Source: Gemmatimonadota bacterium
Lineage (GTDB): Bacteria; Gemmatimonadota; Gemmatimonadetes; Longimicrobiales; Gaopeijiaceae
NCBI GenBank assembly: GCA_012960225.1
Contig: DUBS01000035.1
Location: 62,001-126,000 of the forward strand
Direction of reading: 5' to 3'
DNA: 64,000 nt
Below the pieces are notes generated by a model that ran no database searches, was not told the origin of the DNA, and saw only the letters and a program-made list of their open reading frames with translations. How positions within the stretch are numbered: position 1 is the first letter of the stretch; each line of letters starts with the position of its first letter. This document shows, in pieces, positions 36,423 through 45,747 of the stretch. Both the position numbers and the translations under genes were made by a program.

Positions 36423-39236
36423 CTAACTGAGTAAATCCACTAGATAGTGGCCAGTTACGCTCTCAGGGACTTTCGCTACCCTCTCTGGCGTACCCATCGC
36501 CACAACCTCACCACCCCGAGCACCAGCACCCGGACCTAAATCGATGACCCAATCTGCAGCTCTGACCACATCGAGGTTATGCTCGATAACCACTACAGTG
36601 TTACCACCACCTACTAGTCTGTCCAACACTTCTAGCAGCTTCGCTACATCTTCTCCCGAAAGCCCAGTGGTTGGTTCATCGAGTATGTACAGCTTCCTAC
36701 CCCTTCTCCCCGCGGCACTTGTAAACTCTCGAGCAATTTTCAGGCGCTGAGCTTCCCCGCCCGAGAGTGTTGTCGCAGCTTGCCCCAAGCGCAGATACCC
36801 GAGTCCAACTTGTTCTAGCTGCCAAAGCTTCCGTCCTAATTTCCGCTCACGAATAAAAAAACGAATCGCCTCGGTCACAGTTAGCTCGAGTATCTCCGAC
36901 ACATTCTTGCCACGGATCCGTACTTCGAGAAGTTCACGGTTATAGCGAGCTCCACCACAGGTGTCACACCTAACATATACGTCGGCCATGAAGACCATTT
37001 CGATCTTTACTTGGCCAGCGCCTTTGCATACCTCACATCTCCCACCGCTTACGTTAAAGCTGAAGTGCCCCGGTCCATAACCGCGCTCTCTAGCTAAGTG
37101 GTTGGAGGCAAATAATTTACGGATATGCTCCCACGCTTTGATATACGTTGCGGGATTTGAGCGAGGTGTCCGGCCGATCGGAGATTGGTCTACAAGGACC
37201 ACGTCCTCCAACCCTGTAAGCCCTTTCAGCTCTTCGTATTCACCCGTGACTTCACCCAGGTGTTCTTTCACGGAACTCACGCCACCCAGCTCGCGCTCTG
37301 CTGCCCTGTAGAGTACGTCATGCACCAGAGTCGACTTTCCCGAACCTGACACACCCGTGACAGCTGTCAGGGTACCCAAAGGAATTTCGACATCGATCCC
37401 TTTCAAGTTGTGAAGTCGTGCCCCTTTCAGGAAAATGGATGCACCGTTGACCCGACGTCTGGTCTGTGGCGACGGGCCACTAGAACGCCCTGATATGTAT
37501 CGCCCGGTTGAGGTGTCCTTTGTCTCGAGTTCATCAGGTGGGCCCTCAAAGACAACCTCACCTCCCTGTTCGCCTGATGCTGGTCCAAGCTCCACAATAT
37601 GATCTGCAGACCGAATAGCTTGAGTATCGTGTTCGACCACGACAACCGTGTTGCCAGCATCACGAAGACGCTTGATCAGATCAAGAAGAGCACTTGTATC
37701 CTTCGGGTGCAGCCCAATAGTAGGCTCATCAAGGATATAAAGAGTTTCAACTAGAGCGGCACCTAGAGAGTTCGCGAGGTTGATCCGCTGAGCCTCCCCA
37801 CCCGAAAGCGTTCGGGTCTGCCTCGCTAAGGAAAGGTATCCCAGGCCGACATCACACAGGAACGCAACACGCGACTTCAGTTCCCGCAGGATTGTCTCGG
37901 CAACCTGTTCTTCCATCTTTGACAGTTGAAGACCGTCAAGCCATGGGGCAAGATCCTCTAATGGGAGAGCAGAAACTTGAGAGATTGGACAACCTCCAAC
38001 TCGCACCCATAGAGCTTCTGATCGAATTCTCGAGCCACCACAGGATCGACAGATGTTCGGGCTCTGATACTGGCGCAGGAAAACACGGATATACTGCTTG
38101 TAACGCTTCTTCTCTTTCGAAACCAAGAATGGGATCACCCCCCGGAAGCCTTTCGTCCCGAACATCACCTTGCTACGGAACTCTTCTGAAAGCTCTTCCC
38201 AAGGTGAGTAAATCGAAACGCCCTCGTCGATCGCGAATGTCTTCAATTTCTCTCGTTCGCGACGGTATCGTGGCTTGGCCCATGGATCGACTGCACCATC
38301 CGCTAGAGAGACTTCCCCGCTCGGTACAACCAAGTCCACATCATAGTCGAGCGTGGCCCCGAAACCCGTGCAGAGGTGACAAGTGCCGTAAGGGTTATTG
38401 AAAGAGAACAGTTGTGGTGATGGGTCAGTAAATGTGACCTGCGGATGGTCTGGGCAACGGAACCGTTCAGTAAAAAGTAAGCGCCTCTCTTCTGTCTCGA
38501 TCACAGCCACCACAATTGCCTCCCCATCTCCTTCCACAAAACAGGTTCCGAGAGAGTCGGCTAGTCGATCCCTTAGGCTCAGTTGAACTTTGAGGCGGTC
38601 CACCACAACCAGGAGTTCAGATGCCCCGCTAAGATCCACATCCAACCCTTTCGCCTCTGCAGCTTCAGGGCCGGATAGGTCAAGCGCGACACCATCCGCG
38701 ACAAGCCGAAGAAATCCCATCGCACGCAGGTTTGACACGATGGCTTCATGTGTCACTTCACTACTTCGTGGAAGCGGAAAACAGACTTGGATACGCGTTC
38801 CTTCAGGAAGAGAGAGCACCTGATCCACCGCCTCACTTACGGTGTCCGGACGCACCCGGCGATCACACTCAGGACAGTGCGTGTGCCCGACCCGGGACCA
38901 GAGCAACCGGAGATAGTCATAAACCTCTGTAGCGGTTCCCACTGTTGAACGGCTCGACTTTGTGGGGTTTTTTTGCTCGATCGCTACCGCGGGGGAAATA
39001 CCCTCCACAGAATCTACATGCGGCTTCTCCATGCGCTCAAGGAATTGCTTTGCATAAGTCGACAATGACTCCACATATCGCCGCTGACCTTCGGCAAACA
39101 ACGTGTCGAGTGCCAGTGAACTCTTACCGGAACCCGATGGGCCAGTGATGACAGTCAGACACCGCCTCGGTAAATCGAGGTCAATATTCTTGAGATTGTG
39201 TTGTCGTGCTCCGCGAATTCGGATCGGATCTCTCAT
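36423..39236 (-). CDS. uvrA: excinuclease ABC subunit A
   Basis: 937 residues from ATG at 39236, where GGAGGTGAT sits ten bases upstream; a GTG at 39251 overlaps that ribosome-binding site and is therefore rejected. Two ABC ATPase modules are present with Walker A loops [11 protein letters not shown] (near residue 32) and [11 protein letters not shown] (near residue 640). Signatures LSGGEAQR occur twice, and zinc-binding pairs include CPEC, CLRS-like CRSC and the C-terminal CEVC/CDTC. It recognises DNA damage in nucleotide excision repair with UvrB, which is not in this window. A palindrome covers the ribosome-binding site (39250-39270), which may regulate translation. Confidence 0.97.
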   Translation of the reverse strand: MRDPIRIRGARQHNLKNIDLDLPRRCLTVITGPSGSGKSSLALDTLFAEGQRRYVESLSTYAKQFLERMEKPHVDSVEGISPAVAIEQKNPTKSSRSTVGTATEVYDYLRLLWSRVGHTHCPECDRRVRPDTVSEAVDQVLSLPEGTRIQVCFPLPRSSEVTHEAIVSNLRAMGFLRLVADGVALDLSGPEAAEAKGLDVDLSGASELLVVVDRLKVQLSLRDRLADSLGTCFVEGDGEAIVVAVIETEERRLLFTERFRCPDHPQVTFTDPSPQLFSFNNPYGTCHLCTGFGATLDYDVDLVVPSGEVSLADGAVDPWAKPRYRREREKLKTFAIDEGVSIYSPWEELSEEFRSKVMFGTKGFRGVIPFLVSKEKKRYKQYIRVFLRQYQSPNICRSCGGSRIRSEALWVRVGGCPISQVSALPLEDLAPWLDGLQLSKMEEQVAETILRELKSRVAFLCDVGLGYLSLARQTRTLSGGEAQRINLANSLGAALVETLYILDEPTIGLHPKDTSALLDLIKRLRDAGNTVVVVEHDTQAIRSADHIVELGPASGEQGGEVVFEGPPDELETKDTSTGRYISGRSSGPSPQTRRRVNGASIFLKGARLHNLKGIDVEIPLGTLTAVTGVSGSGKSTLVHDVLYRAAERELGGVSSVKEHLGEVTGEYEELKGLTGLEDVVLVDQSPIGRTPRSNPATYIKAWEHIRKLFASNHLARERGYGPGHFSFNVSGGRCEVCKGAGQVKIEMVFMADVYVRCDTCGGARYNRELLEVRIRGKNVSEILELTVTEAIRFFIRERKLGRKLWQLEQVGLGYLRLGQAATTLSGGEAQRLKIAREFTSAAGRRGRKLYILDEPTTGLSGEDVAKLLEVLDRLVGGGNTVVVIEHNLDVVRAADWVIDLGPGAGARGGEVVAMGTPERVAKVPESVTGHYLVDLLS

Positions 39237-39249
39237 ACTCAACGATATC

Positions 39250-39269
39250 ACCTCCAGAGATCTCTGGGA
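39250..39269 (-). promoter_or_regulatory. palindrome overlapping the uvrA ribosome-binding site
   Basis: CCAGAGATCTCTGG (39254-39267) is a perfect 14-bp palindrome. On the uvrA transcript the GGAGG ribosome-binding sequence (39254 down to 39250) is the distal arm. CUC upstream can pair with GAG after a one-base bulge, so the whole binding site could be hidden in a stem with a GAUC loop. It may act as a translational switch or as a protein operator. It does not match the Gram-negative LexA box pattern that I would expect for uvrA. Confidence 0.5.
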
Positions 39270-39455
39270 GGGCCTAGGCGCTGAGGCACTAGGGATCTAC
39301 TAGCCCAAGATTCGGGCACCCACGAAGTCCTTCTTGCTTCTGATGGTATCTACCCGCGGCTTCACGAGCTCCAGTTCGCCTCTACTGCTGGTTAGCTCCC
39401 CGAAAGGCTGGGTGTCTTATTCTTGGCCTACTACGCAGGAATACCTCACTTGAGG

Positions 39456-40826
39456 TCAGCGTCTACCGAGAGTGTCAGGCAAGACCGTGGTAGTGTCTAA
39501 CAACTCCCATCTGAGCGAAACGGGGATAAGAGTATTACCGACACGCACCAGAGGCTCGTCTCGAAATCCTCCGATTGGTTCCAATGCACCTTCTGTGTAG
39601 CGGCTTCCTGCATTCCATAGGACCCACTCGTTGATGCCAGCATCATGCACCGCTTGAATTTGGGCGCGTACCTCGGGGGAGCCGTATGGGGGATCTCCAA
39701 GCGTAAAGTCCTGCAACCACGGTATCGTGCGCGCTGCTCCTTCAACTTGGGCTGAGCGGCGAAGCGCATCTGCTAAAGCACTATTGACGATTTCGTACGG
39801 ATACGCGTTTGGTGTATCGATGCCGAAACTCCCTGACCAATAGTGGCTCGGATATACCATCGGCAACGCTGCGTCAACAACGTCTATAAAAGATTCCCAC
39901 AACTGCCCGATGCCCACATCGCGTGAAGCTGACGTTGTGAGTCCGAAAACATCAGCGGTTACCCTGACACCCAAACTTGCCAGCTCTTCCCTTGAGTAAC
40001 TCAGAAAGCCACGAATAGCTTCCGTCTTACTAAGCTCATCTGAGCCAGGATATACCGCTCGCTGGCGTTCCTCCGCTGGAGCATCTGGGAAACGCACGTA
40101 ATCCCACTGGATTTCCGGGAAACCCATCTGAGCCACTTCCCGCGCCAAGCTCACATGATAGTCCCATACTTCGCGGTTATACGGGTTCAGCCAGACTATG
40201 CCATTATTGTCAATCCAGACCCCACCCGCAGAATCTTGAACAGCGAGATCCGGACGGGAGACTCCGACAATAGGGTCTTTGACAATCACGATGCGGGCTA
40301 TCGGATAAATCTGTTCCTGTTCCAGTCTCGTTAGTAGTCCGGACAGGTCGCGAATCCTGATTTCCTCAGTTGCTCCGACCTCATGCGCGAATTCAACTTC
40401 GGTACTGTGGCTAACGTACCCGGAAGCGTCCTTTATATCGATTACGAAAGCGTTGATCTCTGTACGCTGAGCAATATCTATGAGTGCATCCATCCGCGTT
40501 CTCGAACCAGCGGCCCATGCATTAACATACAGGCCCCTAACGGCGGGAGGACGGGTGAACCGCACACCACTTTTTTCATCGGTTAAGTGAGCCTCTGGCT
40601 CGCTGAGAACTGGTGTCTGCACCCCTGAGTTAGCCGATAGTTCTTCGCCTATGTTGGCCAATCCATTATCAACCTCTTCTTCAGTTGATGATATCAGCAG
40701 CGTAACAAGATCGGAGGATTCTGATCCGCTCCGGATTGGGCTCTCAGATCGCTCGGAACCGGATGGTCCAGCTTTGCATGCGAAGAGTGTGAGAGTCGCG
40801 AATATAAGTCCTGGAGACCGAAGCAT
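39456..40826 (-). CDS. DUF4015 putative glycoside hydrolase, lipoprotein
   Basis: 456 residues. The N-terminal signal ends LFACKAG, with a lipobox Cys at residue 16. After a low-complexity Ser/Glu linker (to about residue 90) comes a TIM-barrel-like domain beginning GLYVNAWAAGS. Hallmarks of the putative glycoside hydrolase family DUF4015 are NAFVIDIKDASG, IQWDYVRFPD with candidate catalytic Asp, and LPMVYPSHYW. The C-terminal part ends in EWVLWNAGSRYT. The reaction has not been established for this protein. It is followed on the strand by a 219-bp gap containing the uvrA promoter, and preceded eight bases upstream by the rhodanese gene. Confidence 0.87.
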   Translation of the reverse strand: MLRSPGLIFATLTLFACKAGPSGSERSESPIRSGSESSDLVTLLISSTEEEVDNGLANIGEELSANSGVQTPVLSEPEAHLTDEKSGVRFTRPPAVRGLYVNAWAAGSRTRMDALIDIAQRTEINAFVIDIKDASGYVSHSTEVEFAHEVGATEEIRIRDLSGLLTRLEQEQIYPIARIVIVKDPIVGVSRPDLAVQDSAGGVWIDNNGIVWLNPYNREVWDYHVSLAREVAQMGFPEIQWDYVRFPDAPAEERQRAVYPGSDELSKTEAIRGFLSYSREELASLGVRVTADVFGLTTSASRDVGIGQLWESFIDVVDAALPMVYPSHYWSGSFGIDTPNAYPYEIVNSALADALRRSAQVEGAARTIPWLQDFTLGDPPYGSPEVRAQIQAVHDAGINEWVLWNAGSRYTEGALEPIGGFRDEPLVRVGNTLIPVSLRWELLDTTTVLPDTLGRR

Positions 40827-40834
40827 ATGAACTG

Positions 40835-41176
40835 CTAGTAGGTAGGCAGGGATGGATCAACCTCTTGGCGCCATCCGAGAATCCCACCACGTAGGTTCAA
40901 GACCTGTTCAAACCCATTCTGCATTAGATATCTCGCCACCTGCTCACTACGCCCCCCGCTCCGGCAGTACACCACAACCTCCTTGGCAGGATCTAGCTCC
41001 CCCATTCGCTCTATAAACTCACCAGTCGGTATAGAGAGCTGTCCATGCTGAGGCAAATCCACGATTTCGCGCTCAAACAACTCTCTAACATCCACTAGCA
41101 CTGGTGCATGTCCTAGTTCAAATCTCGCGTTTAACTCATCCGGCGTAATCTCAGGCACAACTACATTGTCATTCAT
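40835..41176 (-). CDS. single-domain rhodanese-like protein
   Basis: 113 residues making one rhodanese domain. The active-site loop is VYCRSGGRSEQVARYL, with the catalytic Cys near residue 70 and the Arg-Ser that follows it, and the domain ends with the usual LRGGILGWRQ. Such proteins transfer sulfane sulfur, for instance from thiosulfate. No signal peptide is seen. It sits six bases after waaA and eight before the DUF4015 gene, in one unit. The link to LPS synthesis is probably just operon membership. Confidence 0.9.
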   Translation of the reverse strand: MNDNVVVPEITPDELNARFELGHAPVLVDVRELFEREIVDLPQHGQLSIPTGEFIERMGELDPAKEVVVYCRSGGRSEQVARYLMQNGFEQVLNLRGGILGWRQEVDPSLPTY

Positions 41177-41182
41177 AGCACT

Positions 41183-42481
41183 TTAAGGCCCTAAGAGATG
41201 GGCGAGGGCGTCAACGGTGCGCTCAGCACCACCGCGGTGTGTTTGAATATAGCCGAATGCACGGTTCGTCGCGTCGCCATGCTCTTTAGTATCCACCAGC
41301 CAGCCCAAGAGGCTATCGGCTAACCCCTCTGCATCAGTAATTACTTTCGCAGCTCCTTCTTTGAGAAGGTCTATTGCTGCTGAGCTATTCCTGTAGTGAG
41401 GCCCAAAAATTACTGGCAGTCGCGCAGCGGCAGGCTCAATGACGGAATGGACACCAGCCCTATGGAATCCTCCTCCAACGTACCCTACATGACCGACGGT
41501 ATATAGGTCCGGCAGGACTCCGACACTATCAACGATGACCGCATCCACACCGTTAACTGAAGCACTCGACTTAACCTCTTCCAGAGTTCGAGTCGACCAA
41601 CTCTTTTTCTCTAGACATTCACGGAGATTGGTAACCCCAAGTTCACTCGGTTCATGGGGAGCGATTACTACTCGGACCTCACCCACTACCCTTCTTATAA
41701 TCTCCAGTGCTACCAGCAATCTCTTCAAGTCTGCCCTCCACGTAGAACCAGCGATGACGGTAGGCCGGTGATCAGAGTGGAAAGGCGCTAAGTGGGCAGC
41801 GGTTGCATCAACATCCGAAACCCTTTTCGCTACTGCATCAACGGCAGGGTCTCCTGTTACAGATATCACTCCAGGGAACACACCCAGGCTCTGTAGCCGA
41901 TGTGCATCAGCATCCGCTATTGCACATGCCACGGCAAGCCTCTGCCACGTCGCCCTCAGAAAGGTACGCATTGGTTGGCGGAGCCGCCCCGCATTAGAAG
42001 GAACACTCCCTCCGACCAATGCCACAGGTACAGATCTCTTCTGAGCTTCATCAACCAGAACTGGCCAAACCTCTGTCTTGCTAAATATGAGCAGGTCGGG
42101 CTGAACGGCTTCTAGGACTCTCCCGGTTGTCTCTCTTAGGTCCCAGGGAAGATAAGCAGATACTTCCACAGGCATCCGACCTGCAAATTCAGCAGCTGAT
42201 GGGGAAAAGTGTGTGAAAACGACCTGAACCCTAGGAAACCTCGCTCGGAGTGCCTCAATGACCGCGCATGCTTGAAGACTTTCTCCAACTGAAGGGGCGT
42301 GAACCCATACTGTGGGCCGGTGTGGATCACGTTTCTCTTCGCCCCATTTCGCCAAAACTTTGTGCGCAACAAGTTTTCCCTCAAGTCCACGAGAGATCTT
42401 TCCAGTTCCGGTCGCAAGGATTGGTGCTGTAAAGCGAGCCACACCAACCAAGAAACGGTAAAGAATTCTCCCTTGAAGCAT
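41183..42481 (-). CDS. waaA: 3-deoxy-D-manno-octulosonic acid (KDO) transferase
   Basis: 432 residues. An N-terminal membrane-associated segment is followed by VWVHAPSVGESLQA, the family's conserved start, and QVVFTHFSPSAAEFA. The donor-binding C-terminal domain has AGSTWRADLKRL, RVVIAPHEPSE and HVGYVGGGFHRAGVHSVIEPAA. It transfers KDO from CMP-KDO to lipid A precursor on the inner membrane, which tells us that the cell makes lipopolysaccharide. It is divergent from the small gene at 42523 by 41 bp and heads the waaA-rhodanese-DUF4015 unit. Confidence 0.95.
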   Translation of the reverse strand: MLQGRILYRFLVGVARFTAPILATGTGKISRGLEGKLVAHKVLAKWGEEKRDPHRPTVWVHAPSVGESLQACAVIEALRARFPRVQVVFTHFSPSAAEFAGRMPVEVSAYLPWDLRETTGRVLEAVQPDLLIFSKTEVWPVLVDEAQKRSVPVALVGGSVPSNAGRLRQPMRTFLRATWQRLAVACAIADADAHRLQSLGVFPGVISVTGDPAVDAVAKRVSDVDATAAHLAPFHSDHRPTVIAGSTWRADLKRLLVALEIIRRVVGEVRVVIAPHEPSELGVTNLRECLEKKSWSTRTLEEVKSSASVNGVDAVIVDSVGVLPDLYTVGHVGYVGGGFHRAGVHSVIEPAAARLPVIFGPHYRNSSAAIDLLKEGAAKVITDAEGLADSLLGWLVDTKEHGDATNRAFGYIQTHRGGAERTVDALAHLLGP

Positions 42482-42522
42482 CTCTTAGGATAGATGGGTC
42501 CGTGAATCACCGGTAGATTCGA

Positions 42523-42729
42523 ATGATGAACTTCCAGGTTACTGTCCGCTACGGTGGGCGTCAGCAACGGTACCATACATTCACTGTTCAGGCAGATGAT
42601 GCAAAAACAGCACTCGAGTCCGCAGCCACACAGCTTCCGTTAAATATTGCAGCAGATGTGGACCTAGTGGAACTGCGTATTGCGGTGGATCCAGATGCTC
42701 GATCGTACGTTGACGAAAAACTGCTTTAA
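42523..42729 (+). CDS. small hypothetical protein
   Basis: 68 residues from ATG (a second ATG follows directly). The beginning FQVTVRYGGRQQRYHTFTVQADDAKTALE looks like a beta-strand pair followed by a helix, and the end contains LVELRIAVDPDARSY. It is cytoplasmic and has no Cys. Its stop is one base before the start of the metallopeptidase lipoprotein gene, so the two should be co-transcribed. It resembles conserved small proteins of the kind often annotated next to unrelated genes. No function can be assigned. Confidence 0.65.
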   Translation: MMNFQVTVRYGGRQQRYHTFTVQADDAKTALESAATQLPLNIAADVDLVELRIAVDPDARSYVDEKLL

Positions 42730-42730
42730 C

Positions 42731-43816
42731 ATGCCGGCCAAAGTAGACTGCTCGACTCGAAGAAGTAGTTGGATTAAAGCTGCTCTGATAATGGTGCTGA
42801 TCTGCATCGGGGGATGCTCCCCCATCTATGTGGTGAAAGCAGGGCTCGCTGAGCTTAGAATTCTGCGAGCTCGTCAGGACATCGTTGAAATTCTAGATGA
42901 CCCCAGTATCGATTCTGCAACGCGAGGCAAACTCTCGTTCGTGCTCGAAGCACGCCGCTTTGCAACAAATAAGTTGGGGATCGAGGTGGGTGATGCCTAC
43001 AGGACATTCGCTCAACTCGATCAGGACACACTCGCGCTAGTTGTGTCTGCAGCCCACAAGGACCGGCTAGAGTCGAAAACGTGGTGGTTCCCAATTATTG
43101 GGCGAGTGCCCTACAAAGGATTCTTCTCTCTAGACGACGCACTGGATGAAGAAGACAAACTCAAACAAGAGGGTTTCGATACTTATCTTCGACCCACAGC
43201 TGCGTTCAGCACTTTGGGCTGGTTCAGTGACCCAATTCTCTCAACGGTACTCCGGGCGGATGATGTGGAAGTGGTTGAGACTGTCCTTCACGAGCTATCT
43301 CATCAATACCTCTTCATTCCGGGGCAGGTAACATTTAATGAGAGCTTTGCCACTTTTGTGGGCCGAGTTGGCGCTGCACAGTTCTTCTGCACACGTAATG
43401 GGGGTGGTCCGGACACCTCTAAGTGCCTCCGTGCACAGGCTCGCTGGCGCGATTATCAACGCTTTTCGGTCTTTGTCGATTCTATGATGGTTGAGCTTGA
43501 GGAGATATACGGAGACCTGGGACTCTCTCATGATGACAAGGTGTCTAGTAGAGAAGAGATCTTCACACAGGCACTCACGCGCTTTGATGATGAAATAGCT
43601 CCGACATTTGAGTCGGTGACGTTTCGAGGCTTCCGGGAAACCTCGTTGAACAATGCTACACTGCTCTCGCGGATCCGGTATTACCATCGGCTGCCAGACT
43701 TCGCCCTTATGCTAGAGGAGCGAGGTGGTGACCTGGCTGGATTACTTGCGGAGTTGCGAACCACGATGGACACAGTTTCAGATCCGTTCGACCTGTTACC
43801 AGAAGGTACGCCCTAA
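42731..43816 (+). CDS. PF10023-type aminopeptidase lipoprotein
   Basis: 361 residues from ATG at 42731, immediately after the small gene's stop; an in-frame ATG at 42680 lies inside that gene. A long basic N-terminus precedes a membrane segment and a lipobox ending IGGC (Cys at residue 30). The PF10023 aminopeptidase family pattern is clear: AGLAELRILRARQDI near the mature start, RGKLSFVLEARRFA, and the zinc motif VLHELSHQYLF (HExxH) with the downstream NESFATFVG glutamate. It is expected to face the periplasm as a metallopeptidase. It converges on the ABC exporter gene, overlapping by four bases at the stops. Confidence 0.9.
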   Translation: MPAKVDCSTRRSSWIKAALIMVLICIGGCSPIYVVKAGLAELRILRARQDIVEILDDPSIDSATRGKLSFVLEARRFATNKLGIEVGDAYRTFAQLDQDTLALVVSAAHKDRLESKTWWFPIIGRVPYKGFFSLDDALDEEDKLKQEGFDTYLRPTAAFSTLGWFSDPILSTVLRADDVEVVETVLHELSHQYLFIPGQVTFNESFATFVGRVGAAQFFCTRNGGGPDTSKCLRAQARWRDYQRFSVFVDSMMVELEEIYGDLGLSHDDKVSSREEIFTQALTRFDDEIAPTFESVTFRGFRETSLNNATLLSRIRYYHRLPDFALMLEERGGDLAGLLAELRTTMDTVSDPFDLLPEGTP

Positions 43817-45567
43817 ATCCTGGCCTGTAGTGTATAGAGTTGGTGGTAGCGGCCATGGCTGTCTATCAATTGATCATGGCGTCCGTGCTCAACGATCTCG
43901 CCATCTTCAATGACTAGGATGAGATCAGCACGCTGAATCGTCGAGAGCCTGTGTGCAATTACCACGGTCGTACGACCCTGAAGCAAGTGATCAAGGCTCT
44001 TCTGGATCAGCGCTTCGCTTTCTGTGTCGAGGCTTGAAGTCGCCTCATCAAGTAGCAGGATCCTTGGGTTTGCCAGGATCGCACGAGCGATAGTCACTCT
44101 CTGCCGCTGACCACCAGACAACTTCACTCCCCTCTCACCGATCACCGTATTTAGTCCATCTGGGAAGCGAGTGGTGAATTCGGTCACATACGCCTGCTCT
44201 GCTGCCTCTTGGATCTCATGTTCCGCTGCTTCAGGTCGTGCGAAAAGTAGGTTTTCTCGGATTGTCCCATCGAACAGGAAGTCATCTTGTAGTACAAGAC
44301 CGAGTTGGTCCCGATAGCTTGCGAGTTTGACCTCGCGAAGATCGATACCGTCCACTAGAACTCTTCCGCGGTCTGGCTCAAGAAATGTCGCAGCTAGCCC
44401 AGCCAGCGTCGTTTTGCCGGAGCCAGAGCTTCCGACAAGCGCGATAACCGTCCCTGGGGTCGCAGAGAATGTGATTCCCTTGAGAACTGGCTTGTCAGCT
44501 TCGTATTGGAAATAAACATCCTCGAACGACATATGTCCGTCGATTTCCGGCATGACGACTGTGCGATCTGGATCGTCGTCTTCCCTCGGCCAACTCAGGA
44601 GCTCTGAGGTACGGTCAAGCCCAGCAAACGCTTCAGTCATCTGGGTGCCTATGTTTGCGAACTGTATAATCGGAGCAAGCAGGAATCCCAAGAAAAGCGT
44701 GAACGAGAAAAGTTCTCCGATTGTTAAGGAACCTTGAACAATCAGGAAGCCGCCATACCCCATAACTAGCACACTTGCTAGACCGAGAATAAAGGTGCCC
44801 ATACTCGTGAGCATGCTCTGGGTGGTAAGTGTCCTCTTTACGTTCTCAAAGATCCGCAACACACCCGCGTGGAAGATTTCACCTTCCTTCTCAATGGCAT
44901 GGAATCCCTTGATCACACGTATGCCACCTAGCGTTTCAGTAAGTCTTCCCGTCACCTCAGCTCTGATTTGAGCACGTTCCCGAAATGCCGGCCTTAGCGT
45001 CTTAAGCGCTCTAAATGAGACAAACGCAAAGGCGCCAAGAGGACAAAGCGCCAGTAGCGTCATAACCGGGTCAATGAGCACCAAGAACACGAAAGCAACG
45101 ATGGCGGTAATGGCTCCTCCGACAAGCTGAACCAAACCGGTCCCGACCAAATTTCGCACGCCCTCAACATCATCCATGATTCGTGAGACCAGTTCTCCAG
45201 ACTTCGTATTGTCGAAGATTCGTACCGGAAGTCGGAGAACATGGTTCTGGACTTGGGAGCGCAGGTTGGCAATCAGATGCTGAGCCTCGACCGAGAGCAG
45301 CATCGTTAAAGCGTATGAGGTTATAGCCTGGACTATCACTGCCAAGCTGACTGCACCAAGTATCAGCCAAAGCGCATCTATATTGCCTGCTGCTATGGCG
45401 TTATCGACCAGATATTTGGTCGATGCAGGCAAGACGAGGCCACTCACACGGTTTAGAACTATCAGGAGAAGGCCCACGAAGATGAGTTTTCTCCTGGGCC
45501 AAATGATCTCTTCAAACGCATGACGCAAGCTCGCACCCGAGAGATTTTTTCTTTGGTTATCCATCAA
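43813..45567 (-). CDS. ABC transporter, fused permease and ATPase (MsbA/BmrA-like)
   Basis: 584 residues. Six membrane segments (about residues 25-310) are followed by one ATPase domain with Walker A VGSSGSGKTTLAG, the signature LSGGQRQRVTIARAI, Walker B ILLLDEATSSLD, and the switch His in VIAHRLSTI. This half-transporter layout forms homodimers that export lipids, drugs or peptides. The MsbA-like role in flipping lipid A is possible because waaA is nearby, but BmrA-type drug export is equally compatible. It is divergent from leuS with a 180-bp region rich in repeats. Confidence 0.92.
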   Translation of the reverse strand: MMDNQRKNLSGASLRHAFEEIIWPRRKLIFVGLLLIVLNRVSGLVLPASTKYLVDNAIAAGNIDALWLILGAVSLAVIVQAITSYALTMLLSVEAQHLIANLRSQVQNHVLRLPVRIFDNTKSGELVSRIMDDVEGVRNLVGTGLVQLVGGAITAIVAFVFLVLIDPVMTLLALCPLGAFAFVSFRALKTLRPAFRERAQIRAEVTGRLTETLGGIRVIKGFHAIEKEGEIFHAGVLRIFENVKRTLTTQSMLTSMGTFILGLASVLVMGYGGFLIVQGSLTIGELFSFTLFLGFLLAPIIQFANIGTQMTEAFAGLDRTSELLSWPREDDDPDRTVVMPEIDGHMSFEDVYFQYEADKPVLKGITFSATPGTVIALVGSSGSGKTTLAGLAATFLEPDRGRVLVDGIDLREVKLASYRDQLGLVLQDDFLFDGTIRENLLFARPEAAEHEIQEAAEQAYVTEFTTRFPDGLNTVIGERGVKLSGGQRQRVTIARAILANPRILLLDEATSSLDTESEALIQKSLDHLLQGRTTVVIAHRLSTIQRADLILVIEDGEIVEHGRHDQLIDSHGRYHQLYTLQARI

Positions 45568-45575
45568 TTATCCAA

Positions 45576-45738
45576 TCATCGAATCTTTTAAATGCTGCTT
45601 TTAGGAACATGAGCCAAAAAAGATAGCCATAATTCGATATTCCGCCCTTCTGTGACTTAGCCGGCTCATGTAGGTTGACGTGCCTTTCGAATACTCACAG
45701 GGCTCATACACATAATATGAGCCGCGTCATCGAATCTT
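45576..45738. repeat. 12-bp direct repeat flanking the leuS upstream region
   Basis: TCATCGAATCTT occurs at 45576-45587 and again at 45727-45738 in the same orientation, about 150 bp apart. The segment between carries four GGCTCAT-type motifs. The pair could be a duplicated regulatory site or the footprint of a small inserted element. Confidence 0.4.
45608..45723. promoter_or_regulatory. fourfold GGCTCAT motif upstream of leuS
   Basis: In the 180-bp divergent region the heptamer GGCTCAT or its reverse complement occurs four times: CATGAGCC (45608-45615), GGCTCATG (45663-45670), GGCTCATA (45701-45708) and TATGAGCC (45716-45723). The first two are inverted copies 47 bases apart. The last two form a hairpin-capable 8-bp inverted repeat with a seven-base loop, ending 24 bases before the leuS ATG. 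This looks like a set of operator sites or an RNA hairpin in the leuS leader. Confidence 0.5.
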
Positions 45739-45747
45739 CGGCACGAT

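Noticed and set aside
37892-38401. 169-residue plus-strand frame opposite uvrA
   Set aside because: The minus-strand uvrA reading frame is conserved across its length; the opposite frame has no recognisable features.
39237-39251. GTG start for uvrA five codons upstream
   Set aside because: It overlaps the strong GGAGGTGAT ribosome-binding site, which is correctly spaced for the ATG at 39236.
45568-45747. T-box-like riboswitch upstream of leuS
   Set aside because: No conserved T-box sequence or terminator was found; the repeats there are better described as inverted motifs.
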